Assembly: GCA_039545295.1 (NCBI GenBank)
Contig: BCIK01000021.1
Coordinates: 62,001-126,000, forward strand
DNA: 64,000 nt
Direction: 5' to 3'
Source of the DNA: Udeniomyces pyricola
Taxonomy: Eukaryota > Basidiomycota > Tremellomycetes > Cystofilobasidiales > Mrakiaceae
Position numbers and translations under genes: made by a program. Shown one piece after another: positions 33,374 to 45,600 of this stretch. The notes beneath the pieces are model-generated. The model was given only the letters and a program-made list of their open reading frames with translations, had not been told where the DNA came from and made no database searches. Within the stretch, counting starts at the first letter, position 1, and each line of letters opens with the position of its first letter.

Positions 33374-36300
33374 ATGTCCCTCAACATCGATCTCGCTTCC
33401 GATGCCGCCAAGGCTCTCCAGGTAAACCTACGCAGTCATCTCGCAAACTTACCATTCTACGCGCCTGCCACGCGAGAACGAAGCTTAACAGGCCACTTCT
33501 TCCTCCCCGTCCTACGCGTCCGCCCTACCTTGTCCATCTTCACAGGACACCATCCAGCAAGAGCTAGCCGTCAGGGACTATGCTCCAGACGATGGTTCGT
33601 TAACGGACACTCATCGACGCGTGTCTCTTCGAGACAACTTGCTGACGCTATCCGACTGACTTGCTCACTCTCTCTCTCCCCTTGCTCATCGTTTGCAGAC
33701 CCCGTCATGGCAGAGGTCAGTTCTTACCCAACGTGCATACAGCCAGTCTTGTAACATGATGACTGACCGTTTGTTCATGCTCTTGCCCAACATATCAGTA
33801 CATTACTGTCATGCTCGCCAACAACAAGACCGCCGAGACCATCACCGAGGAGCTCGTCGACCTCATCGGCGATCAGTACGGTGTGTTCCTGTCCCGCGCC
33901 AAGCTCGTCATCACCGGCCTCACTGTCCAGCTCTGGCCTGACACTCAAACGTATTTCCACCCGATTGGTACAGATCCTGCATTCACCACCTGGCTGTTTG
34001 ATCTTGCGACGGGTAACCTTGCATCGGCTCAACCGGAAGAGGCCGAGGCTGAAGTCGAGGATGTTCTCAGCGCTATTGCTCCTACGCCCGATGTTCTTGA
34101 GGAGAGTGAGCCGACACTGCCTGTCCGACAGTAAGTTCATTAACCTTGTTCCGACGTTTCAATCTTCTTAGGCTCCAAGACTTGTATCTGGTCACTAAGC
34201 CGGCGTCGTTCCCTCTATCGTTCTCGCAGACTTCCTCCCCATCTTGCCCCGTCCAATATCTTTGCCAAGGCGCTCGCTTCCTCTTCGACAGGTCCACCCT
34301 CTGCTCCTCGGCAATTGGGCGTGAAGCGTTCAGCCCCTGAATCTAACGAAAATGACAGTAGTTCGAGTGAACCCATGTCCAAGAGGCGGGTTTCGGGCCA
34401 TCAGGTCCCAACGGGTCCGAGGTCACTTAAAGATCGGGTCGCAGCAGCTCCCGCTGGCGGGGACTGTCAGTACTGCCATCATCCGCGGCTTCTCAGCCTA
34501 GAAAAAAACACCCTCTCGATTCATCAAAGTTGACGCTTTCTTCTTTGACTGCCTCTGTCTCCTTGGTTTCGTTCTTTAGCTCAATCACAGCAGGCTCAGG
34601 ACGCGTTTCAAGCTCGGATCAACGCACTCACCACAAACTCGAATACTGCTGCTTCTACCACTGGCACCCCATCTCCTGCTATCGCTGTTGGCCATGCTTC
34701 TCTTCCCCCGATTCCCTTCGCTCCCAAGTCTCAAAAGCAGCAGCAGCAGCAGCCGCAAGGTGGCAAGGCCCCTCAGCTCCAACAACAACCACACCATCAG
34801 CAGCAGCAGCAGCAGCAGCAGCGAGGCCGGAACGGTGTCATAATGGCCCCCATAGTTGGACCTGGTCAGCAGGGGATGATGCCGATGGGTATGATGGTTG
34901 GACCGGGTGGACCTGGGATGATGATGGGAGCTCCGGGTATGGGCGCGCCGGGTATGGGACCCCCAGGCATGGGGATGGGTATACAGGAGATGATGGTGAG
35001 TCTACTGTTTCTTCAAGTCTGGATCCAAGTCTGGACGTCTCGTTGAGAGAGTAATTGTAGGAAGGTGTGGTTGAGCTTAAAGGCTGGTGGAGTAGTGGAT
35101 CACCGGATCCTAATCCTTCGCTCTCTTCTTGCATCCAATACCAGATGGCTCAAATGGCCCAGATGCAAATGCTTCAACAACAAATGCATCAAATCGCCAC
35201 CCAAAATCAGCAACAGCAACAAAAGCAAGCGCGAAACAACAACCACAACAACAATACCAACAATGGGGCTCGCTCTTCGGGCGCCAACACCAATGACAAA
35301 TACGCCACTTCTCACGCTAACAAGAGAGCTCCTTCCAGGGCCGTCGCCGTGCCAGCCCCGTCAGCCATCGTCGTCCTCTCGGGCCCATCGTCGCCTGATT
35401 TGTGCAAGTACTCGCTCGCGTGCACGAATCCGGCTTGTATCTACTCCCATCCGAGTCCAGCGGCGACTCCGGAGAGTGCCCTCGTGCTGAGCACCGAGGT
35501 GTGTGAGGCGAACCGGGAATGCAAAGATCCGGATTGCTTGAAGAGTCACGTCTCGCCAGCGGCCTGTAAGTCCCGGGTCGCTTTGAGTGCTGTGTGGTGT
35601 TCTTCCCTGAAGCCTGTGACAGCTGTTTTGAGAGAACGCCTCCATCTCACTTCTCTTTACCTTTCTCTCCTTTTGCTGACTACTGCGTCGTTTGGTTTCA
35701 CTTTTCTGGCCCGCCATAGCTAAACAAGGTCCGACCAAACTCCCTTGCAAATTCCAAAACTGCACGAACCCGACGTGTCCTTTCCTTCACACAAACGCCT
35801 CTGGCGAAACTGTTCCTCCGCCAGCTTCCCTTCTCTCAACCGCAGCGGTCACCGCCACCCCTACTTCGACTGGCGCGGCCGATGCATTGTTCTCGTCCTC
35901 TGCCCCAGCAATTCACACTGGTGCGGGTCTGGGTTTGGCGGCGGCTCTGTCGAAGGATGGGGAGAAATCGAGTGCGTTGGATGAACCGTTGGGAGGTGGG
36001 ACGAAGAAGAGTGTGTTTGGAAGTGCGAGTGGAAATGGTATGGGAGGGGCCGGCGGTAAGGCTTGTAAATGGGGCGTTGCTTGCACTCGAGGTCAGTAGC
36101 ATTTTCCGTCTCTTATCTTTGTTCTGTATTTCTTGTCTCTTTTTTTCAGTCTAGTCACTCCTCTGTTTTTGTTGCTGTGGCGACCAAATGGTTGCTGACG
36201 GAATCTTACCTCATCGTTTTTGGTTTGACTCATCTGCGCTTTCAATGACAGCCACCTGTACTTTCTCTCACCCTCCGGGACGGGCCCTCACTGGATCCAT

Positions 36301-36802
36301 CCACCGTGCCGGTTTCTCACCTTACGCAAAAGCAACCAACAAAAGCATGAGCTTCAACGTCAATGCCAAACCATTCGTTCCGGTAAGTTTTGTTCTTCCT
36401 TCTTCCTCTCTTTCGCCTTGCGATTTGGCATGCCAGTTCTCGGGTTTGATCAGGTCGAGAAGATGAGCGGTGGTTTTGGTCGCTTCGACAAAAAGGTCGA
36501 TCGGTCAGAGACAATCAATCTTGAAAGGACTAACGCTTACGTCAATTTTCACCCTCGTTTATTTGCTCCCCTCTTTTTGTCATCTTCGTTTGTTCGTGGT
36601 TTGGTAGAAGGGCAACATGTCGACTCGCTTCGACGGCAAGACGGAAGGCGGGGGAGAGAAGATCCTTCCTCAATCTACCAATACGACCACGACTGATTCG
36701 GCTGCATCGACAACTGTGGCTGGTTCAGCACCGGCTGCTTCCGTGGGCGAGGCGGAGAAGGAGACCAAGAAGGACGGGAGTTTGACGACGACGACGGCTT
36801 AG
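33374..36802 (+). CDS. Nab2/ZC3H14-like poly(A) RNA-binding CCCH protein
   Basis: Predicted 752 residues from eleven exons: 33374-33421, 33546-33594, 33699-33715, 33799-34130, 34230-34465, 34580-34995, 35145-35565, 35720-36091, 36252-36382, 36454-36495, 36608-36802. The N-terminal ~100 residues form the PWI-like helical fold of Nab2 (MLANNKTAETITEELVDLIG, FTTWLFDLA). A Gln-rich stretch and a Gly-Met-Pro-rich segment follow (about residues 275-365). Four tandem fingers of C-x4/5-C-x4-C-x3-H type start near residues 453, 490, 516 and 623 (CKYSLACTNPACIYSH, CEANRECKDPDCLKSH, CKFQNCTNPTCPFLH, CKWGVACTRATCTFSH). Family knowledge: nuclear proteins that bind poly(A), limit tail length and support mRNA export; yeast Nab2 has seven fingers and ZC3H14 five. 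Exon 3 has 17 nt, and exon 10 uses the unusual donor GTCGAT, which I rate as uncertain. Confidence 0.9.
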
Positions 36803-37371
36803 AGAGGATAGATGTTGACGGTCACACTCGCTTTTCTTGTGATCTCTTTTTATTCTTCTTTTTCCTTTTTTTGTCAACCCATGTGGATCAGATCTCTTTT
36901 TTTTCCATCAATATCTGATTTGGCATCATATCAGTTTTCCACGTCTTTTTTCATAGCTTACGTTTTTTTTTCTTCTAGCTACAACTCTCATGGTCATCAG
37001 TCACTTTTGTTAACAATCGATTCTCTTTTGTTCTCATCGCGTACCAAAATCGATGCTGTTTCGTGAGTGATCCCAGACGAAAAGACGAGAACGTTTGTAG
37101 GATGAGATCAGAGAGGGACTTTGGAGGTATGATTTGTTTATGCGGTGAAAGGTTTTTGGATTCGTGGTAGAGGACCGCAACGGAATGAAACACATGGACT
37201 TCGTTTTGAGTCAAGGTGTGCAAGCCCTGCAGGCTGTGCAGGCTGTGCAAGCTGTGCCAGTCAAGTCAAGTCAAGTCAAGTCGTCCTCTTGGAACAAGCA
37301 GCCAACGAACCCAACTCTCCACTCCCCTACACCTCCCCCCATCCTCCGCTCATCGATCCCATCCCTCAGCC
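36803..37371. other. Intergenic, Nab2-like to PheRS beta
   Basis: 569 bp with T-rich DNA after the Nab2-like stop (36830-36980), then mixed sequence and the small repeats at 37230-37282. The CT-rich leader 37310-37370 precedes the PheRS ATG. Confidence 0.6.
37230..37282 (+). repeat. CAGGCTGTG and GTCAA mini-repeats in the PheRS leader
   Basis: Three to four copies of a 9-10 bp unit (AGGCTGTGC, one copy AAGCTGTGC) are followed at once by about five copies of GTCAA. They end 90 bp before the ATG at 37372. Confidence 0.75.
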
Positions 37372-40300
37372 ATGCCCACCATCTCCGTCGACAAGGCCGA
37401 TCTCTACAGGCGTCTCGAAAAGGAGTACAGTAAGCTATTTTTTTCCACAACTCATTACCCGCTAGCCTTCGAGTTGAGACGTTTCATCTGACACCTACAC
37501 GCACCTCTGCGTTCTTCCCCTTCGCGTCGTTTGTCCTCCTTCCCCCCTCCTCCCTTCTCCTTACACCTACCATCATCGCCTCACACCCATACTCTCCTCA
37601 TCCGTCATCACCCACCGAACTTTGAATTGTGTTATCTTCGACTTCCTAGCTCAGGAAGCCTTCGATGAGCTCTGCTTCGACTTCGGAATCGAATTGGACG
37701 AAGACGTAAGTCTCGAGTCGGGTTTCTATCTAACGTATCACTCTCTATCTCTCTAGCTCTACTCGTGTAACCCATCAACCAACCTTCTTCGAATTCACAT
37801 CTACCTCTCCTCTCCTTGTTTGGCGGAAGAGCGTCGCTATCTTTATCTTCGAATTCGATTTCCTCCCTCCTCTCTCGTCGTCCTCTTGGTGTTGACGCTA
37901 TTTTTTTCTCCTTCTTGCTCGCGGGCTTCTCGGAACGTAGACGACGGAAGAGGTCGAGAAGGCCAAGAAAGCGGGGTTGCCCACTGAGGAACCGGTACGT
38001 CCCTTCTCATCTATGCATCTACTCTGTTTGAAGACTGGTCTGTCTTCTTTCACCCCTGAAGGGTCGACTGCGTCAAGTCGGTCGAGAGACTCAAGGAAAC
38101 GCCCTATGAGCCCAAAACCACCTTCTCCCCCCTTCCTTCCTTCATTCCCCTCATGACTTAAACCCCCTCTGGATAGAGAGATGAGAATTGATGATAGATA
38201 TGATACGTATCTTTTCTTTCTTTGGGTGGCTTAAGGTTTTGAAAATCGAGATCCCTGCCAACCGGTAAGAACCAATCTAGATTGCATCATCGTCTCCATA
38301 GCTTCTCCCCTTTCTCTCATTCGCCGAATTCACCTCACATTTCAGGACTGATCTCGAATGCTCTTTCTTGGTACTTGGATTAGATACGATTTGCTTTGCA
38401 TCGAAGGTCTCGCTCTCGCCCTTCGCGTTTTCCTCAACCTCCAACAACCCCCGTCGTACACCCTCTCCGACGTGTCCGAAGACCAGTTGCAAGTCTTTCA
38501 CATTTCCAAGGACGTCGCTCAGATCCGACCTTTCTTTGCGGGCGCGGTCCTGAGGCTTAAGCGGGCGCTCAACGGAGCGGAGGAGAAGAGCTTGATGGAT
38601 CTGCAGGATAAGCTCCATTCGAACCTGTGTAGGAACAGGAAGTTTGTTGCGATTGGAACGCATGATTTGGATACGATCGAGGGACCTTTCAGGTATGTTT
38701 CTAATTATTCATTTTCCATGGATGACAGGATGAGGGTTGGAAGGGAAGGGGCAAGGAAGAGGAAAGGTAGTCTTGCTTGTGTCCACAGTCATTCTTTGAT
38801 GGGTTGTTGACATCCCCTTGACTTGTGGTCTTTTGTTCGTTATCGTCACGTTACCATCGAACTCTTCGCAATCTTGCCCCTCTTCGTGACGATTGGTAGA
38901 TACGAGGCCCTTCCTCCTAAAGACATCAAGTTTGCTCCTCTGAAACGCACAACCGAGCACACGGCTGAGGAGTTGATGACCATTTACGACGTGCGTCTCT
39001 ATCCCACACCTCTCTCTGTGGCCCCTTAGACCCGTCGTTGTTTTAGTCTCACCATTTGGACTTGCATACTCATGCTCTTTCTCTCTCTTTCCGAAATCTC
39101 CTCCTTCCTTGTCAACAACTTGACTTGGTGATCGGGCTTTTTCCTCTTTTTTTTTTTCGATGACCGTTCAGAGCGACCGACATCTCTCCAAGTTCCTGCC
39201 TCTCATTCGAGACTCGCCCGTGTACCCCATCATTTACGACTCTAAGGACCGCGTCCTCAGTATGCCGCCCATCATCAACTCGGAGCGTGAGTCCCCTCTC
39301 TCTCATCCCCCTTCCTCTCCTTCCCACTTTGTAACAAACCTCAGAAGCCCTTTCGTCATTGAAAGCCTGTCGAAACTGATTTCGCAAACCAAACAACGGT
39401 CTTAACTCTATCTTTGTTCTTTGGGGGGGTCCTTGGGGTCGGACTGTCTTTCTTTGTTGTTGTTGCCGTTGTCGTTGTTGTTGGATTTTGTTGGTTTCTC
39501 CAAACAGACTCCAAGATCACCACCAAGACCAAGAACATCCTTATCGACATGACCGCTTTGGACCAGACCAAGCTGTGCGTTTATGCCTCGATTTTCCTCC
39601 CCTGTTTCTCTTCCCTTCCCTCTCTCTCCCTCTCTCTGTTTCTCCTCCTTTGTTTTGAGCCATTGTGGGTCAGGCCAGATTGAAACTTACACGTCTCCTT
39701 TGATTGTTCCCACCATGTTTATCGATCTTGTCGTCCATGGTCTTCTTGTGCAGGGATATCGTTGCGTGTATCATGACGACCATGTTTGCCGAGTACACTG
39801 AGATTCCATTCACGTGAGACTTCCCCTCTTTCTTCTATCGTTGATCCGCGCGTTGATCTTTGCTTCGTTCCTGGGTCCGATTCGACACTATCCCTTGATC
39901 GGCGAGAAAATGAAGTAGATGAACAGACCGACCCCTGATCGTTGTTACCCTGCCCCCTTCTTTTGTTCCTTTTTTTTCTGCTTCTTTTTCCTTTATGTTT
40001 TGGATCGTTGATAGGATCGAACCCGTCAAGTGCATCTTCCCGGACGGGACGACCAAATTGACGCCCAACGTCGCTCCTCGTCGCACGACGGCCCGACCCT
40101 CCTACATCAACTCCGCGACCGGGTTCCAACCCCCTCTCTCCCCTCTTGAGATCTCCAACCTCCTTACGCGCATGTCGCTTCACTCGGCCGTCTCATCCGA
40201 AGTTGAGGACGAACTCCTCGTCGACGTTCCTTGCACGCGACCGGACATCTTGCACGAGTGTGACATCATGGAAGATGCCGCTGTGGCATATGGGTTCAAC

Positions 40301-41669
40301 AACATCACTCGAACGTTCCCCAAGGCTAACACGGTCGCGAAGCCGTTGCCGATTAACAAGTTGGCGGATCTGGTTAGGAAGGAATGCGCGATGGCGGGTT
40401 GGGTCGAGGTCTTGCCTTATATCCTCGTACGTGCCTATTTTCTTTCTTTCCGTCTCGTGTCTGTGTTGGTGACATGCTTGCCTTTTTGGAACGCTGTCTC
40501 TGTTTTGATTTCCGATGTGATGTTCGAAACGGCTTCTCACCCTCGAACTCTCTTGCTCCTGTGTTTTTTTTTTTTTTTTGCTGCCTCCTTCCCAATTTTT
40601 TTTTCCCCTCTCGGCTTATTCTTTACTTTCCCGCTTCCTTTCCTTTCCTTTTTTTTTTTTTTTTTGCAGTGCTCTCACGACGAGAACTTTGGTTGGCTCA
40701 ACCGACCGGACCCCGGAAACCTCGCCGTGACGCTCGCGAACCCCAAGACGATCGAATACCAAGTCGTTCGAACGTCGCTCCTCCCAGGTCTCCTCAAGAC
40801 CGTGCGCGAGAACAAATCGTTGCCCCTCCCGATTCGGATCTTTGAAGCGTCGGACGTGGCGGTTCAGGATCTGACTCAGGAGCGTCGGTCGAAGAATCTG
40901 AGGAAAGTCGCGGGGGTGTGGTGTAATAAGACGGCTGGGTTCGAGGTCGTTCATGGATTGTTGGATCGGATCATGCAAATCTTGGGCGTGCCGTTCATTG
41001 AGAGGGAGGAGAGTTCGGCCAAGACGGGGTATTACATCAAGGAGACTTCGAGTACGTTTTTTTTTCTTTCATCTATCTATTTATTTATTTTTTCTCAAAG
41101 AAAGAGAATCCCCCTTTCCTCGTTTCCAAATTGGCGAAGGGGTTCTTCGGTGCTTTTTTTACACCCCACTTCGTTTCTTCTCCAGATCTCTGACCTTGAT
41201 CCTCTTTTTTTTCTTCCTCGCCTTCTTCTTCTTTTCTTCTACTTCTCATGACGACCCCTCTTCGCATCCGTCCAATCCATCCCAACCCAATCCAACGACG
41301 TTCTCGAATTTAGACAACACCTTCTTCCCGGACCGAGCTGCTTCAATCTTCTACCGACCCGCTCCGACGGTTCTCAAACCGACCATCCCCCAAGCTCACC
41401 TCGAAGCCGATCCCACTCCCATCCCCTCTTCTTCTTCTTCTTCTTCCGCTGATGCCGCCGCCTCTTCGTCGACATCGGTCTTCGAGAGCCTGAAAGAATC
41501 CCTCACTTCCGTCCTCCCGACGTCGACGAAGACGACGACGACGACGACGACGACGACCAAGGACGTGGAGATTGGGATTTTGGGCATCTTGCACCCGGAA
41601 GTCTTGGCTAAGTTTGAGATTGAGTACCCGTGCTCGAGCTTGGAGTTTGATTTGGAGCCGTTCTTGTAG
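37372..41669 (+). CDS. FRS1: Phenylalanyl-tRNA synthetase beta subunit, cytosolic
   Basis: Predicted 662 residues from twelve exons: 37372-37429, 37650-37705, 37941-37994, 38236-38264, 38384-38692, 38900-38990, 39172-39286, 39508-39574, 39754-39813, 40015-40426, 40670-41051, 41314-41669. Recognisable eukaryotic beta-chain blocks are MPTISVDKADLYRRLEKEY, IEIPANRYDLLCIEGLALAL, YDSKDRVLSMPPIINSEHS, TRNI-like TKTKNILIDMTALD, RPDILHECDIMEDAAVAYGF, YEVVRTSLLPGLL-like YQVVRTSLLPGLLKTV, and GILHPEVLAKFEIEYPCSSLE. Family knowledge: forms the (alpha-beta)2 enzyme that charges tRNA-Phe in the cytosol; the beta chain binds tRNA and carries the editing site. No mitochondrial presequence is present. Oddity: exon 12 contains an insertion of about 55 residues with Ser and Thr runs between NNTFFPDRAASIFYR and EIGILGILHPEV. 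Exon 4 is 29 nt. Confidence 0.96.
41526..41560 (+). repeat. (ACG)n/(GAC)n trinucleotide repeat coding poly-Thr
   Basis: A run of ACG triplets, interrupted once near its start, encodes nine consecutive Thr in the PheRS beta C-terminal insertion. Confidence 0.85.
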
Positions 41670-41762
41670 AGAGAGAAAGAGAGAGAGAGAGAAAGGGAAG
41701 GAGAGGAAAAAGAGAGGGAGAGGGAGAGAGAGAGAGAGAGAGAGGGCGAGGGAAAGAGGGAG
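41670..41762. repeat. (GA)n-rich purine microsatellite
   Basis: Almost pure purine array of GAGAGA interspersed with GGGAAA directly after the PheRS beta stop codon. Confidence 0.8.
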
Positions 41763-42657
41763 AATAGGGTTTTTGTGTTCTTGTGTGTGTGTGTGTGTGT
41801 GTGCTTTCTTTCCTTTTCCTCTTTTCAAGACGATAAATGGAAGGATGAATGAAACGGACAAGGAGGGGAAGGGAACGGAGAAGGGGGGGGGTGGAGGTTG
41901 AAACATCAAGGCAAACAGAAGCAAGGGCTTTTTTTAAAAGTGATACGTACTAGATCTTTAGGCAAGAGAAGAGAGTCCCCAGGAGGGAAAGAAAGGGAAC
42001 GAAATGAGGAGTGAACGTCATATGAGTTTTAGATGGCAATGTGCATGTTTGATTCCAAAAAAAAAAAAGATGGATCGGATTCATTCAAAGCGATCGAGGC
42101 TGAGATGACAAGGTCAAGAGAGGATATATATATGGGCGAAAAAAAACGAAAGTGTGAGAAAGAAGAAAACAGAGAGAGAGAGAGGTGTGAGGAAGAAAGA
42201 GACGTTGTCAGGTACGAGGGTAAAAAAAGAAAAAGAAGATGAAAAAAAGAGACAGGGGATGCGAGTGACGACGGTCACGCGTATCAAAAACTAATTGGAA
42301 AGGACGAGGTCGAAAGAAGAAAAGAAAAAAAAGGGCGAGATTTCGAACGAGATTAGAAAGAAACAAACAGAGAAACGGTAGAAAAAAACAAGGAAAAAGA
42401 GGGGGAATCGAAGAAGAAGTGAAAGAGGTATATGGTAAGTAAATAAAATCGATCCCTAGCCAAGGTACATATGGCTTGGGAAAGGAGGGTGAGTAAGAAG
42501 AAAGTAGGACAAGTGGATACTTTTAGCAACCGAGCAAAGGGGAGAAAGGGAGACCAAGATGAGGAAAACAGAGAACGCCGCAGGAGCAAGGACGAAGAAA
42601 CATCGGCTGGCCGGGTCGAGCAATGGCAAAAAAAAAAGGATTAAAAAAAAAAAAGAT
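41670..42657. other. Convergent intergenic region, PheRS beta / Rho-GEF
   Basis: 988 bp between two 3' ends, with no gene seen. It starts with a long GA-rich array (41670-41762), then a (TG)n array at 41784-41802. The rest is A/G-rich with several A tracts (42058-42068, 42628-42654). Confidence 0.65.
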
Positions 42658-45600
42658 CTAGTAGGAAGCAGCCTGTTCTACATCTTCGTCTTCTTCGTCG
42701 TCGAATTTGGGGTTCTGAAAGAGCGAAACGATGAGACAAAAAAAAAATTCAAAGGACAAGTAGAAAGGATGAGTATGCAGAATCCAAAGAGGCGAGAGAA
42801 AGATGCACAACGACCCGAAAGTTCCCCCTTCCCCCCCCCCCCCTCTCCCCCCCGGAACCTTGGCGGGCGTATTGAAGAGGAAGACAATCACCAGTAACGT
42901 ACGAGGAAGGAACACAAGACGAATCCTTGATGACCGCGAGCATCCCGACCGATGAGAAGCCCATCATCAGCCACTGCGAATAGCCAAGTAACCGAAAAAA
43001 AAAAAGAAAAAAAAAAAAACACAAAATCAATCCAAGACGAAAAAAAAAGGTACGAAACAGGTCAGTCAAGAACCCGTTCTCTCCCCTTCAAGGAAGCTTC
43101 TGATAATAACCATAAATTTGGGAAAAAAACAGAGAAATGATGCGACTGACAACCGACGTCGAGAGGGAAATCCGCGAGTTCATCGACCCGACCGACTTCG
43201 TACAGAATTCCGAGCTCGTCGCCGCGAGAGATGTTGAGGAACTGTTGGCCGAGGTACGTCAGTTCGAGCCCGCCGAGGTCAAAGTCCGCCACGCACTCGC
43301 AGCAGTCTGCGTCGGTGAGGAAAGAAGGGAGGGGGGGGACCATTTGTCGTGAGTAGATTGAAGAGGAGGGGGGTCCGAGGAGGGAGGAAAGCAAGAAGAC
43401 AGAAGAAAAAAGTTAAACATAGAGTCAGCAACCGGACTATGTATGTTTCCAAGCCGGAAGTTTCATTCCGAATGAAAAGACAGAGAGAGAGAGAGCGTCA
43501 AAGAGGAGATAACGAACATTTGACAGTGGAAAGATCAAGCCCTTCTTCCTTCTCAAGTTCCTGCCTCTGCTGACTCGCCACCGGTCCAAACGGATGATGT
43601 TGGTCCATCCTCAACCTACTTTCGATCTCGTCCGTCCTGTTCGCCCCACTATAAGCCCGTTCTCGCGTCTTCTCCGTGATGATGATAGCAGCATCCAGCG
43701 TTCGGTCACCTTCCTCTTCTCCTTCCATCTCTACCGCCGTCATCGACGTTCCATCCTCTTCATACCTCTGTCGTTCTTCAGGATAAGAAAGTTTACGAAT
43801 GAGGTTCTCCGCAAACGCGCCGTCGTGGGGAGTTCCATCGGAGCCTTCAAATGACAATTGGGACAACGCCGGTCCACGTGAAGATGCATCAGAGAGACCG
43901 GAATGACGGTTGTTCTTGGTTGAGGAAGATGAGACGCCCCGAGTAAGCGGGACTGAATGAAGAGGCGTCGCCGTTGGCGTGGTGGTGGCAACGGACGATG
44001 GAGCAGTGTTGGGGAGCGTGACTGATCGAACCGCTAGAGCGGGGGCAGTCGCCGACGAGCTGATAGTCTTGGTTCGCTTGAAACTAAACACAGAGGATCT
44101 CGGGTCCGTCTGGGGACTAGCGATTGAGTCAGGGGAGAGCGCGGGGGAGTTGGGGCCTTGGGTAGATCGTGTAGAGTGAGTGACGGAGACGGGGTGAGGA
44201 CGTGAGTCAAGTGGCTGAGTAAGAGAGTGCGTGATAGGGGAGTAGAGGGGATGCCCTTTGGGGTAGTTGAGCTTTGGCGAAGGCACGTTGCTGATGCCGA
44301 GATGGAGCGACGGGGTTGAGGCGCCCGAGGCAAGTCGGACGGGTGCATCGATGAGCCGAACAGAGACTGCGACGAATGGCAGACATTTGAGATCAATTGG
44401 TCAGTACAGGACGAAAATTTTGAATGACGCTCCCGAAGAAAAAAAAGAAAAAACAATATGTACTCTTCTTGGTGATAGCAATCTCGTCCATAGCGTCCAA
44501 GATTGGCTGGGAAGCCTCCTCCCAAACGCGCACGATCGCAGGTCCATCCGAGATGACGCCATCCTCCGCCTGCTCATCCTCGACGACCGGTGGGTACTCT
44601 GCCCAAAACTTGCCGAGAATCCTAGCGACATCGCCGTGAAAGCCCGAGAGCATACCGGCGTAAGCCCCTCGGATAGCCGCGAGAATCCGCGTAAACCCTT
44701 CGAGAAGCGGCGGGAGTTCCTCGAGCAGTTGATGGTGCAGTGCGACAAAGATATGAGCGCCCTCTAGGACCTCTTTGGGAAGTCGATCAAGAGGCTCAGG
44801 TTTGTTCCGGGCGTAGATGACGCGGTTGTAATCTTCGTGCTTGGAATTGCGCTTGAGGATGATGGTCCGAGGTCCACGACAGAGAGAAAGAAGCTTTTGA
44901 AACGCCGGCAGGATCGAAACCAAGAGATGTTTGTCCTATCATGAAGGAACGAAAAAACAAAAAAACGAAAGCGATTGACGATTAGCTCTATAGCCGCATG
45001 GGATGCTGACAACAAGCTCGATGGCTACTGAGCGAGGGCACAACGTACAAGATTGGAGCAAGGGCCTTCAAGAATTTGATAGACAACGTCTCGATACGCC
45101 TCGATCCGGATGTCTTCGACCGGCTCATATCCATTGAGGTTGATGATGCGTCGCCAATCTTCGACCATCTGTCGCTGCGCAAGCCAGAGATCCTTAGCCT
45201 TGACGCCGGCGCTTCCGACGATCTTGACAAGCTTCTTGGCCGTATTCTCGGCGTCCATGAACCGCTGGACAAGCTGAGCGTACACAGGTTCGGTCTGCCG
45301 AAGTTTTTCGTGTTCTTTCATGGAGAACTGGCTGACGGCCGTCGAGCCGAGGCTAGACGCACCAGTGGTGGACCCCTTGCCGCCGGGGCCGCCTCCGACC
45401 GCAGTCCCTCCCGGCGACGCCTTGTCGCCTTTGCGGCCAAAGACACCTCTCTTCGACTTGCTTGCAGTGCTCGACGAGGCGATGGAAGCACCCGAGACAG
45501 CTCTTGAGCGACCACCTTGAATGATGCTGTCAACAGTTTCTCGCTTCCTCTTGACCTCGTTGATCTCGTCAGCGACAGCCTTAATCTGGGCAGCAGCCAT

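Noticed and set aside
43137..43352. Plus-strand frame of 71 codons with good codon-like composition (T-D-V-E-R-E-I-R...)
   Set aside because: It is antisense to the SH3 exon of the Rho-GEF, which has splice signals, closing phases and a domain match on the minus strand.
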